Of a stretch of 64,000 bases of DNA, positions 13,417 through 25,253 are shown piece by piece. How positions within the stretch are numbered: position 1 is the first letter of the stretch; each line of letters begins with the position of its first letter. The notes under the pieces are model-generated. The model was not told where the DNA came from. It made no database searches and saw only the letters and a list, made by a program, of their open reading frames with translations. The position numbers were made by a program, and so were the translations under genes. This stretch comes from Adineta ricciae (lineage: Eukaryota > Rotifera > Eurotatoria > Adinetida > Adinetidae), in assembly GCA_905250025.1 (NCBI GenBank), contig CAJNOJ010000043.1, positions 478,433-542,432 on the forward strand. The letters run 5' to 3'.

Positions 13417-14876
13417 TTGAATGGTTGCCAGAGTATATGCAACACAGAAGAATGTGTGAAGAAGTAGATGTATATACCACAGTACGAGACAATATGAGAG
13501 AAAACGAGACAGGAAAGGAAAGAACTCTATGATGACAGCTAGAGCTGTTTTACAGTGAACTAAATATCGAATAGAACGAGAAGAAAGAGAGATGTGTTAA
13601 TTGTTCTCTCTTTCACAACTCGTTCATTGTCTATATCAATGCTGTCTAAGAAAGAGATTGACTCTGCCTGTCTAGCGAAAACACCAGTACTACCATACTT
13701 GCTTCCGATCATCCAAATTCATCAGTATAAAAACGGAAGTCAATTGAAATATCAAAGCAAATACAATAAGATCCTCAGTTTCTCTAGTGATGATATCCGG
13801 CGAAGAAAAGACGATCGTCATTTGTGTAGTTTTCACCATGAAACTCTTCAAAGCATATCTTATCGGCGAAAACAAACGGATATGCAGCTAATACATTTAT
13901 TGATGAGATTTTCTTCCAGATCTGCATTCTTTTTAACTTTGCTTCGAATATTCACAAGGAAACGTGCCTATTTCAGGCGGATGTTCATATAGAAACTATT
14001 TAACTAGTTAAAAGACATGTGAATGACAAGAAAAGCATACTTTCATCTGAATTACTTTCCATATGGTAAAACTTCATACATAAATAATTAGTTTGCAATG
14101 GTGCATTGGCAAATATCAGGAGGAATTCATTGCTTAGTCCTTTGATAAATAGAGGAAGAGTCATGTCATCTGTGATTATTACTTCGAAACGATCGTCATC
14201 CTATTCTTCCTTGTCAACAGAGTATTTTGAAGTCTTACAACATGATAAAAGACTTCGACGTCTTCATCTCGGAGCTGACAAACTTGGAAAAAATGAGATG
14301 GTGTTTAAATTTTAATCGAGAAAATCATTTCATATCACTAATTTTATGTATGCGGGCAATACTCATACATCTAACATACAATCACATGTTAGTAGTTCAT
14401 TGTATGATTGCGTTAAATTCTATTCAAGAAGTAGGAACTAAGCAAAACTACGGCAAAATAATGCTAAATGATCAATGACATTCGCATATATAGTTTTATT
14501 AGGAATGAATATGATAAACGATACAAAGTAGTAGGAACATCAATACAACAAATTTTAAATAAGCGATCACTCTATCAGTGCGTGGCAAACTCGCCGGTAT
14601 CATAGGTGACTTTTTGATTAAATTCTCATATTTCGCTGTGAATATAACCAGGTGTGTTTCATGTTTTGAATATGTTTCGTATAGAAGACTGACTTCTTTC
14701 CAAAGAATGACAAAACAGAGTGCGTGAGAATATATAAAGACTAATATCACTTGTTAATTTTTCTTATTTGATTCTATTTTTGTATTCGCACATCATTCAT
14801 AGCCTTGCCTTATTTGTTAATAAGAATTAAAGTCCAAAACAAAATTATCGATACTTGCTTTGTCTTTTGCATCATA
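13417..14876. other. Intergenic, 1.46 kb with unsupported ORFs
   Basis: Three ORFs of 69-132 codons lie here. One on the minus strand (14499-14750, 83 residues) has a hydrophobic C-terminal stretch (YLKFVVLMFLLLCIVY), but no start context, splice partner or family supports it. The plus-strand ORF 13594-13992 has a random-looking composition. I treat the region as non-coding for now. Confidence 0.35.
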
Positions 14877-15194
14877 ATGAAGCTGTTTGTAATTATCCTA
14901 GTTCTCACATTGATCATAATGGTATACGCGAATAGTCATGAAGAGAAACCACCGGTGAATTCTGAGATTATCTGTCCTGATGGAGTGTCCGTCTGTCCAT
15001 CAACTAGCACATGTTGTATTTCTGTCGACGGTGATTACTCTTGCTGTCCAATTGAAAGTGGCGTCTGTTGTTCGGATCATATCCATTGTTGTCCTAAACA
15101 TTACAAATGCGATTTAAAAATCTTCAAATGTGATCGTGTTTTCAACGCCAAAATTCTTTCAATGGAACCATCATTGAATAAAGTTGAAATTTAA
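14877..15194 (+). CDS. Secreted single-domain granulin
   Basis: Intronless, 105 residues. I start at ATG 14877 because it gives a signal peptide (MKLFVIILVLTLIIMVYANS); the ORF also extends 24 codons upstream without one. After a short linker comes one complete granulin module with 12 cysteines in the family order: C-PDGVSVC-PSTSTCC, then DYSCC, GVCC, HIHCC-PKHYKC and KC. This fold stacks disulfide-linked hairpins. Progranulins of other animals carry several such modules and act as secreted growth or lysosomal factors; this gene has just one, with a 17-residue tail (about RVFNAKILSMEPSLN). A growth-factor or antimicrobial-type role is inference from the family. Confidence 0.9.
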   Translation: MKLFVIILVLTLIIMVYANSHEEKPPVNSEIICPDGVSVCPSTSTCCISVDGDYSCCPIESGVCCSDHIHCCPKHYKCDLKIFKCDRVFNAKILSMEPSLNKVEI

Positions 15195-16059
15195 ATTCAG
15201 TATTGTGTAGATATTGGAATGGTTCGGGACAATATGAATTCTGGTTTTTGTTTTAGTAATACTACAATAAAGATGATTTATGCCATGCATAAAGAAATGG
15301 CTTTTTGCATTGAAAATAGTTGTAGAACAGGTAGATCTAGAAGGACGACATCTGAAGTAAAAGAATTCCCAGTGAAACTTTCTCTCTCTATGAATATCAA
15401 TGAACGAGACAAGTGTGAAATTAGATCCGATGTTCTTCGTCGAATATTTTTTGAATATCGAAGAGGTCAATAGTCCACCAAGATGCGTCGAACAGCTTGC
15501 GTACCTCATATGTCAACAACCGCGTGTTAGTCGGTCTAGCATTTGATATCTATCCCTTCTTTTCTCTATTCCTCTCATCAGCATGGCGATGAAATGTTTG
15601 TTTACATGTCTTACGACTCTACTCAACAAAACTGCTTGTTCTCCTATTTGCTGGCTTCTCTGGGGGAATGTTGTTGTTTGTTTTTTGTCGTCCTATACCA
15701 TGTACTTCGACGATGGTTCTTTTTTTATTGGCGGCATAACAAGCAGTTTCTAATACCGGTATGTCAGATTTCTGTTTTATTCAAGAAAACTTTTTGAATA
15801 ATGAAGACGACGGATCGATGTCGACTTATCAAGTTTCACATAAGACTTCTAAAGACGTATATTTATGGTTGCTTATCACTAAGTATAGTTTGTGAAGAAA
15901 TAGTATACAAGCATTTATAGATGTGCTGATTAAAATGTCAGTTATATTTCGTTTAGAGGCGTTCGATGCGAAGATTAGTCCCATTGCTAGTCGATGACGA
16001 GCGGCGACTAGTTCGACGATGTTGACTTGTAATCGTATCCGTGTCATCGTTAGCAAATA
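15195..16059. other. Intergenic, 865 bp
   Basis: Lies between the convergent granulin and Ig-like genes, so mainly 3' flanks. ORFs in 15219-15797 show no family signal. Confidence 0.45.
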
Positions 16060-16994
16060 CTATCGAATAGAACGCGAACTTTTTAAACATTTCTCACAAG
16101 AACACACTTCGTAGCTACCTGGATTGGTTTGTTCGATAATGATAGGTTCGACTGTACCAGGTCGTTTCGATAAACGCTGCGTTGATGAAGATGAATGTGG
16201 ACGATACCGATACTTATTTGCCAAGAGAATCAAAGCGAACGTAATAAGTACAGCTATAAAACAATATATTTGCAAAATAGTAAAGATTTAGATATCACTT
16301 TTTACCCGACATAGCTACAAGACCACCGACGACCTATATTAAGTGAGACGCAAATAGACTATAAAGTTGAAAAAATACAAAACTCCATTACATTAGGCCA
16401 ATATTCCAACCAAAGGGTAGCAAACGGTGCTCCGTGTAAATTCAACAGTGCTTTTGAAACAATCCATTTGTTATTTTCCAGTTGGAAAAAATGATAGATT
16501 CCATTATCGCTTGCTTGAATATCCACAATAGTTAAAACTCCATTCGACGATATTGTATATCTCGATGACGTACTTGCATTTACTGGATAATAAATTTGAG
16601 TGTGTTTATCAGGTAATAACCAATAGCATTGCGATTGAGGAAAGCACTGCGTTTTATTGAAAAGTGGCTCGAGGTGTACTGTAGTTCCATACGGTTTGTG
16701 GTACATCCATTTGTATTCTACTTTTGCACAAAATCCATTTTCAATAAACGACAAGAGCAGGAAAAAGCAAATCTAAATTACGAGAAATATTTATGTTATT
16801 GTATACAACTATTTGTTCATTATCATTTGTCGTTGACGACAAATAACAAACGGATTAGGTAGCTGTTCGATATGTAATTTGTATATTTCTTTTACAATGA
16901 CGAATTCCACTACAGCAACTTTTCATTTAGTTTTATCTGGTTAAATCAACACAGCAGAGTAAGTTCTTACCTTTGTATTTGTTCCTATTTCCAT
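16060..16994 (-). CDS. Ig-like single-pass membrane protein
   Basis: Four exons, 16971-16994, 16392-16772, 16306-16333 and 16060-16253, all with GT-AG introns and matching phases, give 208 residues. The first exon is only eight codons (MEIGTNTK) and joins to ICFFLLLSFIENGFCA to make the signal peptide. The ectodomain (about 25-135) looks like one V/I-type Ig domain: CYWLLPD (strand C), then SNGVLTIVDIQASDNGIYHF, which matches the L-x-I-x-x-x-x-x-D-x-G-x-Y end of Ig domains but with His-Phe where the second disulfide Cys is expected. The transmembrane helix is split across the last intron (VVGGLVAMS + AVLITFALILLA). A basic, Ser-rich cytoplasmic tail follows. Function unknown; adhesion or receptor roles are typical of the fold. 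Confidence 0.7.
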
Positions 16995-17610
16995 AGTTAC
17001 TTTTTGTTTTTTGGATTATGTGTCTGTTGCCTATAAATACTTATGTTTTTACCGTTTGCTTTAATCTATGATTTGATATTTGTCTATCGAGACAAGGCTC
17101 TCGACGAAAAGAAGCAGAAAGGTGACGGAAGACGATTGAATGTCATAATGTAGATTGACGAAAATCAATTCTTTTCTGTTTATAATGTTTTCTGCAGGGA
17201 AGAAAAGGATGAGTTGAATTTTTTATCTACTATTCGATGACTCATTCTCTCAAGTTTTTATCAAATACTTTTACCATTTCGTATTCGTAACTCTTTCTTT
17301 TATGCGTAGATATCTGCGATGAAAGTATTTCACGAATGTATCGGACATGCCTTAATCGTTTATGCTTGTCTTGTTTGTAGCTAACCTAGTCGTTGGCAAA
17401 TTTGCTCTGCGATCGATGCTTGTAATAAAAACTACCCACATTGTGAATTCGACGTATATTAATGTGTATCGCTTTCTTTTGTTCTATTATTTGAATAGCA
17501 TCCCAATAATCGGCGCATACGAAAAGAAGCATGATTTTCGTATTCTGCCATGTGAATTACTTTTAGATTTCATTTGTTTTTTTCTTGACGTTATTTTACC
17601 TACATACGTA
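16995..17610. other. Intergenic, shared upstream region of divergent genes
   Basis: 616 bp between the start of the Ig-like gene (minus) and the first SOD gene (plus). It should carry both promoters. The plus-strand ORF beginning at 17362 extends into SOD exon 1 but its upstream part has no secretion or family signal, so I exclude it. Confidence 0.5.
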
Positions 17611-18369
17611 ATGTTCACATTAATTATTTGCGCTGTGCTCTTGATGGTTCATCAAGTGCAATGTTCGATGAAAGCTGTAGCGGTTCTCTATGGAGATAAC
17701 TCACCAACATCCTATGGTAGTTTAACATTTTCTCAAGCGGATGCTGGTGCACCCGTTCGAATCACTGGCACACTTTCAGGACTCAATGTCAGCAGCGCAC
17801 ACGTAAGTGTGAAACGTGAAAGAATCAAGGAAAAATGTTCTATTGTAGGGTTTTCATGTTCATGTTTATCCAGTCTCAGATGGCACACCGAATTGTACAG
17901 CTGCTGGTGGACACTTTAATCCATACAGTTCGTTACGGAACTAATGTCAGTTGTTTACACATGACTGATTGATATTTTCAGATGTTACTCATGGTTCAGA
18001 AACAGGTAATTTACGTACTCGACATGTTGGTGATCTCGGAAATATAACAACGAATGCCAATGGTGAAGTGACAATTGATAGGACAGATATAATTATTCAA
18101 CTATACAATACTACACAGTCAATCATGAATCGAACTATAGTTGTCCATCGTATGCGTGATGACGGTGGCCAAAGTGGAGCCCCAGATAGTACGACAACAG
18201 GGTATGACAAATCATTAGCATGAAAAAATCAGTTTCAGTATATTCTTTTCATAGAAATGCTGGTGCTCGTGTTCTCTGTGGTTTGATTAAATCAGTTGCT
18301 GTTCATATGCAACCAACAATGTTCATTCTGTTCACTATTTTGACCATTGTTTTCATGCAATTATTCTAA
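17611..18369 (+). CDS. Extracellular Cu/Zn superoxide dismutase, first tandem copy
   Basis: Four exons (17611-17802, 17849-17927, 17982-18201, 18255-18369) give 201 residues. Signal peptide MFTLIICAVLLMVHQVQC. Copper/zinc ligands are all present: H-V-H in GFHVHVY, H in GGHFNPY, H in NVTHG, H and D in RHVGDLGN, and H in IVVHRMRDDGG. The disulfide pair (NCTAAG and VLCG) and the active-site Arg (GAR) are kept. It converts superoxide to O2 and H2O2. The C-terminus is unusual: after the SOD fold it ends in a hydrophobic stretch (MFILFTILTIVFMQLF), suggesting a membrane or GPI anchor. ATG 17611 is chosen because it starts the signal peptide. Neighbour 18897-19663 is its tandem paralogue with the same intron positions. 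Confidence 0.95.
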
Positions 18370-18896
18370 ACCAAGACATGATCAATTTTTTCTTTGCTTA
18401 ACGGGCAAATTAATCGCTATAATTCTACTATTTCGTTTTTGATAATGTCTCATGCTTTCGATGTAACCTATATCATTCTATCTTGTTGAGTATAAATATC
18501 CTTGCGAAAGTTTTTTTATTACGTAAATAACAATAACCATACTTGTAGAACACCGAAGGTTAAGCCCGTTTGAAAAAAGACAACATACAGTGAAAATTTA
18601 TATTCAACTGTAAGATAAGACATGCAATAAATTTCAGAAATAATTGCATACAAAGAACAGATGCATGAAGTCATGCAAAAAGTAAATATAAATACATTAC
18701 CAGTAACTTCCAATTGGCATCGAGTACTCTATTAAAAAGTAAAATTCAGCTGTAAAGTGGTGGATCCTAAGAATTAAAGATAAAGTCAGCACCCCCTGCA
18801 AATTTAAATAGAGCACCTTGCTGATAAGCTTTTTCCTTCTATAAATAGAGCAATTCTAGTCACAGTTAACACAGTAAATCTTTCTGTGGTTTAAAA
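18370..18896. other. Spacer between the two SOD genes, 527 bp
   Basis: Holds the second SOD gene's promoter; a TATA-like TATAAATAG occurs at about 18839-18847, roughly 50 bp before the ATG. No gene seen. Confidence 0.5.
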
Positions 18897-19663
18897 ATGA
18901 AACTAATATTCATTACGCTTTGTCTCTTATCACTTGTCCATACTAAACACTGTTCATTAGTTGCAACTGCAAACCTTCACATAGATTCTGCTCAAGTTGG
19001 AATCGGTACCCTTCTGTTTCATCAACGTGATCCAGCATCTCCAGTTCGTATTGTCGGTATTATAGATGGTCTGAAGAGTAACACAGTTCACGTAAGCTCG
19101 TCACAACAACATTACACCTCGTCTCATAGCAAATTTAGGGTTTTCATGTTCACAGAGATCCATTGGTTACCGGTCAACTCAATTGTACTGCTGCTGGTCC
19201 TCACTTCAACCCATACAGTAAAGGCGAAACATGTCCATCATCTAAATCTCTTTTTTTCAATCAATTTAGATACTTTACACGGTCCACGTGAAGCTGATAT
19301 AAAAAATCGACACGTTGGTGATCTCGGCAACCTTACAGCAAACGAAAATGGTATAATCGTTGTGGAAATATCCGATGCCATCATTGATCTATACAACGCG
19401 ACACGATCAATCGCGAATCGTACGATTGTATTACATGCAATACGAGATGATGGCGGTAAAGGTGGTTTTCCCGATAGTAATACAACAGGGTATGTCTTAC
19501 CTTCATCAAATTTTCTTCCTTATGCTTTTCTTCTCTTAGAAATGCTGGTGCCCGTATCGCATGCGGTGTGATTAGCGCAACAATGGAAGAATCAGAAGTG
19601 AAACCATATTCACCCAAAGTTGCGACCATGATTACCGACTTTTTACAAAAACTATTTCTTTGA
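18897..19663 (+). CDS. Extracellular Cu/Zn superoxide dismutase, second tandem copy
   Basis: Four exons (18897-19091, 19139-19217, 19270-19489, 19540-19663) give 205 residues. Exons 2 and 3 have exactly the same lengths (79 and 220 nt) and phases as in the upstream copy, so the pair arose by tandem duplication. Signal peptide MKLIFITLCLLSLVHTKHC. All metal ligands are present (GFHVHRD, GPHFNPY, NTLHG, RHVGDLGN, IVLHAIRDDGG), as are both disulfide cysteines (NCTAAG, IACG) and the active-site Arg. The C-terminus differs: it ends EVKPYSPKVATMITDFLQKL and is amphipathic rather than a hydrophobic anchor, so this copy is probably soluble. The pair may act at different sites, one tethered and one free. 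Confidence 0.95.
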
Positions 19664-20142
19664 ACTACATAGACACATTTCTCATATCAAAATAGTTCAT
19701 GAATTTTATTTATTTTCTTTTTGTCAACACATAAACATCGACCATACAATTAGATATCGCCTAGAATGACGTACAAAAATAAAGTTTTTATACCAAGATA
19801 CAAAAAAGAGGAAACAAAGATACAAGTACAAATGGAAAAAAACACAACAGAATCTGTTAGAGATTTTTCTTAGAAAGAAAACAAAAATAAATCGAAATTT
19901 GTGTTATTTAACACAGAGATATATAGAGAATTTGTTTTAGTTATTCTTGCTGGATTTCAATATACAACCGGTTAAGATAATGTCAGAGTTAGAAATAAAC
20001 ATCGAGATTGACTATAGATAGATAGATAGATAAAGATATACGAAACATATAATATTTACATGGAAACAGAACATTTGACTTGTCCTATGATTATTATATG
20101 TATGTACAATTTGAGATGTATAAATAATCAATGTAAATTTGA
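19664..20142. other. 3' flanks of convergent genes, with (GATA)n
   Basis: AT-rich 479 bp between SOD2 and the BAZ1B-like gene, with a short GATA microsatellite at about 20014-20032. No gene seen. Confidence 0.5.
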
Positions 20143-23100
20143 CTAGTTGGAGGACGGTGAATCAGTAGTGAGATGTTCATTCTCGTCGGAATCCGTTTCT
20201 TCGTCATGATTAGTTTCCATTGGATCGTTGTTGTCACCACCGTCATCATCATCATCATCATCGTTGTCATTGTTGGACGACGCTGATGATGATGATGATG
20301 ATGATTTGGATACTCGAGCTCGTCGGTTTTTACGCTGATTGCTTTCGATTTGCTTGGTAGGAGATGGTTCTGAACGACGTAAGCGTTTCGATCGACGTTT
20401 ACCAGTTGTTTTCTCTTCATCGTCACTTTCTTCTTCTTCTTCATCTACTTCACGATAATTCTTACGTGTACCTGAAATGGAAGATTAATATAGTTTTAAA
20501 TGAGATTATTCAACCAAGTTATTCGAACTTCGTCTTGTTGTATTTTGTTTTTGTGGTTTTGCTGACGGTTTCTGTTTAGTTTTCCCGACTTTTTTCGATG
20601 ATTTCGAACGATTATTCGTTTCATTCGTAATTCCATATCGGCAGTTATTGCATAACCATGTTGTCGAACGTGGTGGACATCGCAGCGGTGGTTCATGACA
20701 TTGACAATGATAGCAGGATTGACATTGCGTACATTGAATTAAATCATTTTCACCGCCACATATTTGACAAGCATCATCTTCATTATTCTCATCTGAATTC
20801 GAGCTTTGTTCGTCATTACTACTACTTTCATTACTACTCGAATCAGTATCGACATCCATGTCATTGTCATATATATCATTTTCTTGGTAATCCACTTTTT
20901 TATCTTGTCGGACGCGTCGTTTGCTTGTCGGTCGACATGCCGGACAAAACCAGAGATCATTCGCCGAATTTTTCAAACAAGGATCATTACAGCCGCGTAA
21001 ACATTCAGGATGATAACCATAACAGCATTGATCGCACACAATAATGGATTCATCTTTTTGTTTCTTACGGCAAACTTTGCATTTTAAGCCAACTGTGGAT
21101 TTGTTCCATGTGATGCAATTTTCGAATACTAACATTAGAACATATAAACGTGGGTACGTTTTGCACGTTCGGCAATCGTTGAACCATATTTGAAGAGGCT
21201 TCTTATCTGAGGAATTGAATATTCCGGAGGCATATTTTTCTGCAACTGTTTGCTGCAATTGAATCAGTACTTCGGCAAGCTCATGACGTTCCGTGGCTTG
21301 CTTTAGTTTCGTTTGCCATTCAACAAGATTATCATTGACGATAAAACCACCCAGCGAGCCAAGACGTAAACGAGACTCAATGTCTTCAAGTTCAGTTTTA
21401 AATGAACTGATCATGTCCGCTAAGAATTCTGAATTTTCATCTTGTTGATCGAGGGAATTCTTTGACTTCTTCAATTGTTCGAACTCTGCGTGAATATAAG
21501 GCATAGCCTTCTTCAGATTGAGTGCCAAGTTATGCTCACGAATGCCACGGTCGTTTAGGGTATGTAGCAATTGTTGAATAAGGTTTTCATCGTCGTACAC
21601 AAACCATTGGTTTGATTCATCTTTTGGTATTACTTTTTCATTACTTGTCAATAAAGGAATTTCTTCGGATGTTAATTCAACGAAATAATTCACATTAGGA
21701 CCGATCCATCCTATAAAAAAGAGCCGGTATCGTAAATATATCTATTAATCTTTTTGTATAAACATACCTTTTTCGACGAAAATACCTGGATAACCCCGAA
21801 AAAACCAATATCGATTATAATGACGATCATAACCTAGCGGTTTTATTCGGAAACCATATTGGAGGTTAATTAACGCTTCCTAAATCAATAGTTTACATTG
21901 AGAAAAAAAAGCTTTGTCAATATTTTTATCCTTACTTGATAGATTTGCTCGGCTTTTTGAATAGCTAATTGTCGTTTTTGCTTTATTTGCAATTTCTGTG
22001 CTTCAATCTCTCGTTTCTCCTTCAATTCTTTCGATAGAGCAACCATTTGTCGTCGACGTTGCAAAACAGTTTTCAAATCATCGTCATTATCGTTATCAAA
22101 ATCGCCATTCTCATCAATAATCATCGGTGTTGTTTGTTCATTTTCATCATTTGCTGTTCCATTACTTGACTTGGCGGGAATCAATGGTTTACTCTGTTTC
22201 TTCGACGAGACTTTCTCATTTTCACCATTTTGTAACTGTAATTTCTTTTGTTTGCTTTCTTCCTCTTGTGCTTTACGACGTTCAGCTAATAGTTGGTTAC
22301 GTTCGCGTGATGCTTCCGATAGAATACGAGTTAAATGTTCAAAATAATCAGCCATTAATTCATTATCAGTGGTAATCGTATTCACCAACAGTACGAGAAG
22401 ATTGATCTAAACAAACAATTAGAAAAACAACAATAGGTATAGGAACAATCTTACTTGATCGGAAATCTGCAAATCTTTTGCTTCGCAATTAGCTAATTTA
22501 TCCAAAATTACTTGGTTCGACTCATCCTTTTCTTTTAACAAATACAATCGTGTCAATTCTTGACATGTATAAGATGTTAATGGAATATCAGATAATTGGA
22601 TGAAGTAGACCTCCTCGATATCCATCTGTTCGTTATTATTACTATCATTGAGATTTTTCTCTTTATTTTTCTTCTCGTTTGGATTCTCAACCTTGTCGTT
22701 TTCTACTGCTGCTGCTGCTTCTTCTTCATCGCCATCTTGATTGTCACTTTCATTCGAACGATTTTCATCTTCTTTGAACAGTAGTTTCATTAAAATTTGT
22801 AAAATTTCCAAAAAGTAATTGGTGAATAAATGCGTGGAAGTTTGAAGCAATGAATCTAGTTTAAACGAACGTAGATAAACTTGTGTGCTCTTCGAAATTT
22901 CATCGTTGAGAGATAAATAGAACAACGAATGACATGAGGTAAGAAATGTTGAAATCATAAGAAGATTTCCAATTGAATCTGATGAAACGTCCAATGTGGT
23001 TTGTAATTCTTTAGGCATTGGTAAATCTTTCAGGAATGTGCAATCAGTATCTTCGATAGGCTTTTGTTCTAGGCGTTTGCTTTGAAGGAATAATTTCTTT

Positions 23101-24809
23101 TCTTCATCGGTCATTTGTGATAAACGGCGCTTCAGTTCTAATTCATCGTATTTCATTTGGATTATCGATCGGTATTCATCAGGCAAACGTAAACGTTGCT
23201 TATCATTCAATGTTCGAGCACAATTAAGAATCAAACGATGAAAATATCTCGAATCAATGCCGCGTTCACGCCGAGTTTTGTCAAGTTTCTGTAAGAGTGA
23301 ATGTGGAATGATGACATCGTAAGTTTTCAGTGATGATTTCTCCAGCAGTTCGTTATGATTAGGTGAATTCTTGGTAAACTTCATATCGTGCAACGTTAAT
23401 TGTTTTTTTCCTTTACTAGAAGATTTGCTTTGTTTCGTTGATGGAGTAGGCGCCTTTTTAGACGGAGATGATTTGACCTTAGCCTTCGGGGACGTTTTCG
23501 GGTTTTTTTCATCGTCGGAAAAAATAATTTTGACATCGTCGGAATGACCATTCGGAATTGACACTACAAGTAAGATTAAAAATTGCGAATTGAAACATAT
23601 GAACAAGTTTTGCTTTACTATTGTTATTGATTTCTTTTGCTTTATTATCTTCCGCCAGTGCAGCAGCTTGTTCTTCGGCTTGTTTTCGTGCGATTCGTTC
23701 TTGTTCGCGAAGAATTTCCTTCAACAGAAAATAAACCGAACTCAATCTACTGTTTCATCTTCAACAAGAATTGTCTCTTACATCCAGCGTCACTATCGTT
23801 GACTTGTGAAACTTTTCAATAATATCTGTTGCTATTCGATCTTTAAGCTCATATGTATCTTTATTTGATTGATCATAGAATACCCATGGACTATCAATTC
23901 GGTTCCCAAGACGGATCGCATATGCGCGAATAAATGTTTTCAATTTTTCACGATTTGGTATCAATGTACACCGTCTAAATGTGAATTATCAATTAGTTGA
24001 ATTATTTTTCTCATTGACATACTGTAATTCAGTTGGAAGAACGTTGGGCACGACACGATCTTCATCCGATAGCCTCACGGAATATTTTACATTCTTCATT
24101 TGCTAAAAATAAACGTGCTTGTTTCGAGAAACACAAATGAACATATCGATTGATGGTATACTTTATCTGAGGGCGGTTTGGCTTGAATAGATACGCGTTC
24201 AGATGATCGTTTTTTTGGATCATCATTATCTTCGATCAGTTCGATTATTCCTTTGATACTAAAGCAAGATTTATTGGAAGGATAAACACATTCGAACTTC
24301 ACTCACGCTGTGTTGTCTTTTTTCTTCTTAAATTGAACTGGTTCATTGAGAACAAAACTTTGGCTAAACATACCCAAACGGGACAAGTCATAACTTCTTT
24401 TTAACCTCCTCATTCTTACCCAAGTAGAATCGATACTTCTTCAGCTAGTTTTTCCAATGGTTTTACATCTAAACGACAAGAAACAGCTTCACTAAACTTC
24501 ACATGCGCAGTTGAAATTCTTACTGTGATATATAATTTCAAAAATAGGTTTATTGAAGTAATTGGGTACAACCGTGGATAAAGTTTTTCTTATATCACTT
24601 TCCGATTGGTACGCTTCTTTATGAGTTAAACCTGCTCGCCATGTACATTCACAAGTCCACCGTTCCAACTGGTAAACTTTCTGCAATTTGTCATACAAAG
24701 TTTTACTGTGATATTGTTCGCCTGTATGTTCAATTGTATAAGTTTCTCCACTGTCGTCTGGAGTGTCTTCTTCGTTAATTCGAAACAGTCTTCTTCCAAA
24801 TAACGGCAT
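20143..24809 (-). CDS. BAZ1B/WSTF-like chromatin remodelling subunit, two PHD fingers
   Basis: About 12 exons encoding roughly 1,360 residues, first ATG 24809 (MPLFGRRLF, like WSTF's start). Domain order: WAC domain (residues about 1-100, with ERWTCECTWRAGLTHKEAY); a basic linker; DDT/WHIM1 region (near 23350-23000); WHIM helices (SQMTDEEKKLFLQSK); a charged coiled coil (22350-21940); the WHIM3/WAKZ-type motif PLGYDRHYNRYWFF; and two PHD fingers, CKVCRKKQKDESIIVCDQC...FCPACR and CQICGGENDLIQCTQC...LCNNCR. The C-terminus is an acidic and Ser-rich tail with Asp runs (20471-20143) and shows no bromodomain, which human BAZ1B and BAZ1A have. WSTF forms the WICH remodeller with SNF2H and acts in replication and repair. 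The WAC sequence is closer to BAZ1B than BAZ1A. Exons of the first 700 bp are short and their joins were made by hand. Confidence 0.85.
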
Positions 24810-25253
24810 TGAGAGAATTTTCACAAACAAATAATTAATAAATCATATCTAAGGATAAAATAGATTCATTAGTTTGACATTTAAATTTGAAATACTGTTT
24901 GTGGAACAAAAATATGCAAAACACCGATTGTAAAAGCAAAAGATTATTCTAATCTTTCCCATGTACATAGACTAATCTATAAAAGCGAGAGAAACACACA
25001 CACACACACACGCACGCACAACAAACAAAAGTTTTGTGTTCGTCAATAAATAGAATACAAGACAAGAATATGAGTTACTAGAGGAAAAACCTTCCATTCT
25101 AAATAAATATATGTATAGATAGAAGCAGAAAGAGAACACCGGTGAAAAGAAGAACTGGGAAGAACATTTTTTGAAAAAATGAAAAATAATATTCATTAAA
25201 TAATGATTATGTTTGAAAACAACTCAGCGAATACGAAAGATGAAAGGAAAATA
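24810..25253. other. Intergenic with (CA)n microsatellite
   Basis: 444 bp between PUR-alpha 3' end and the BAZ1B-like start. CA/CG-CA repeat at 24994-25020. Probably holds the BAZ1B-like promoter. Confidence 0.5.
24994..25020. repeat. (CA)n microsatellite
   Basis: ACACACACACACACACGCACGCACA, upstream of the BAZ1B-like gene. Confidence 0.85.

Noticed and set aside
13594-13992. 132-codon plus-strand ORF between genes
   Set aside because: Random-looking translation, no splice sites or motif, and no homologue recognised.
17362-17610. Upstream N-terminal extension of SOD1
   Set aside because: The ORF extends upstream in frame, but only from ATG 17611 does a normal signal peptide appear; the extension is unrelated in composition.
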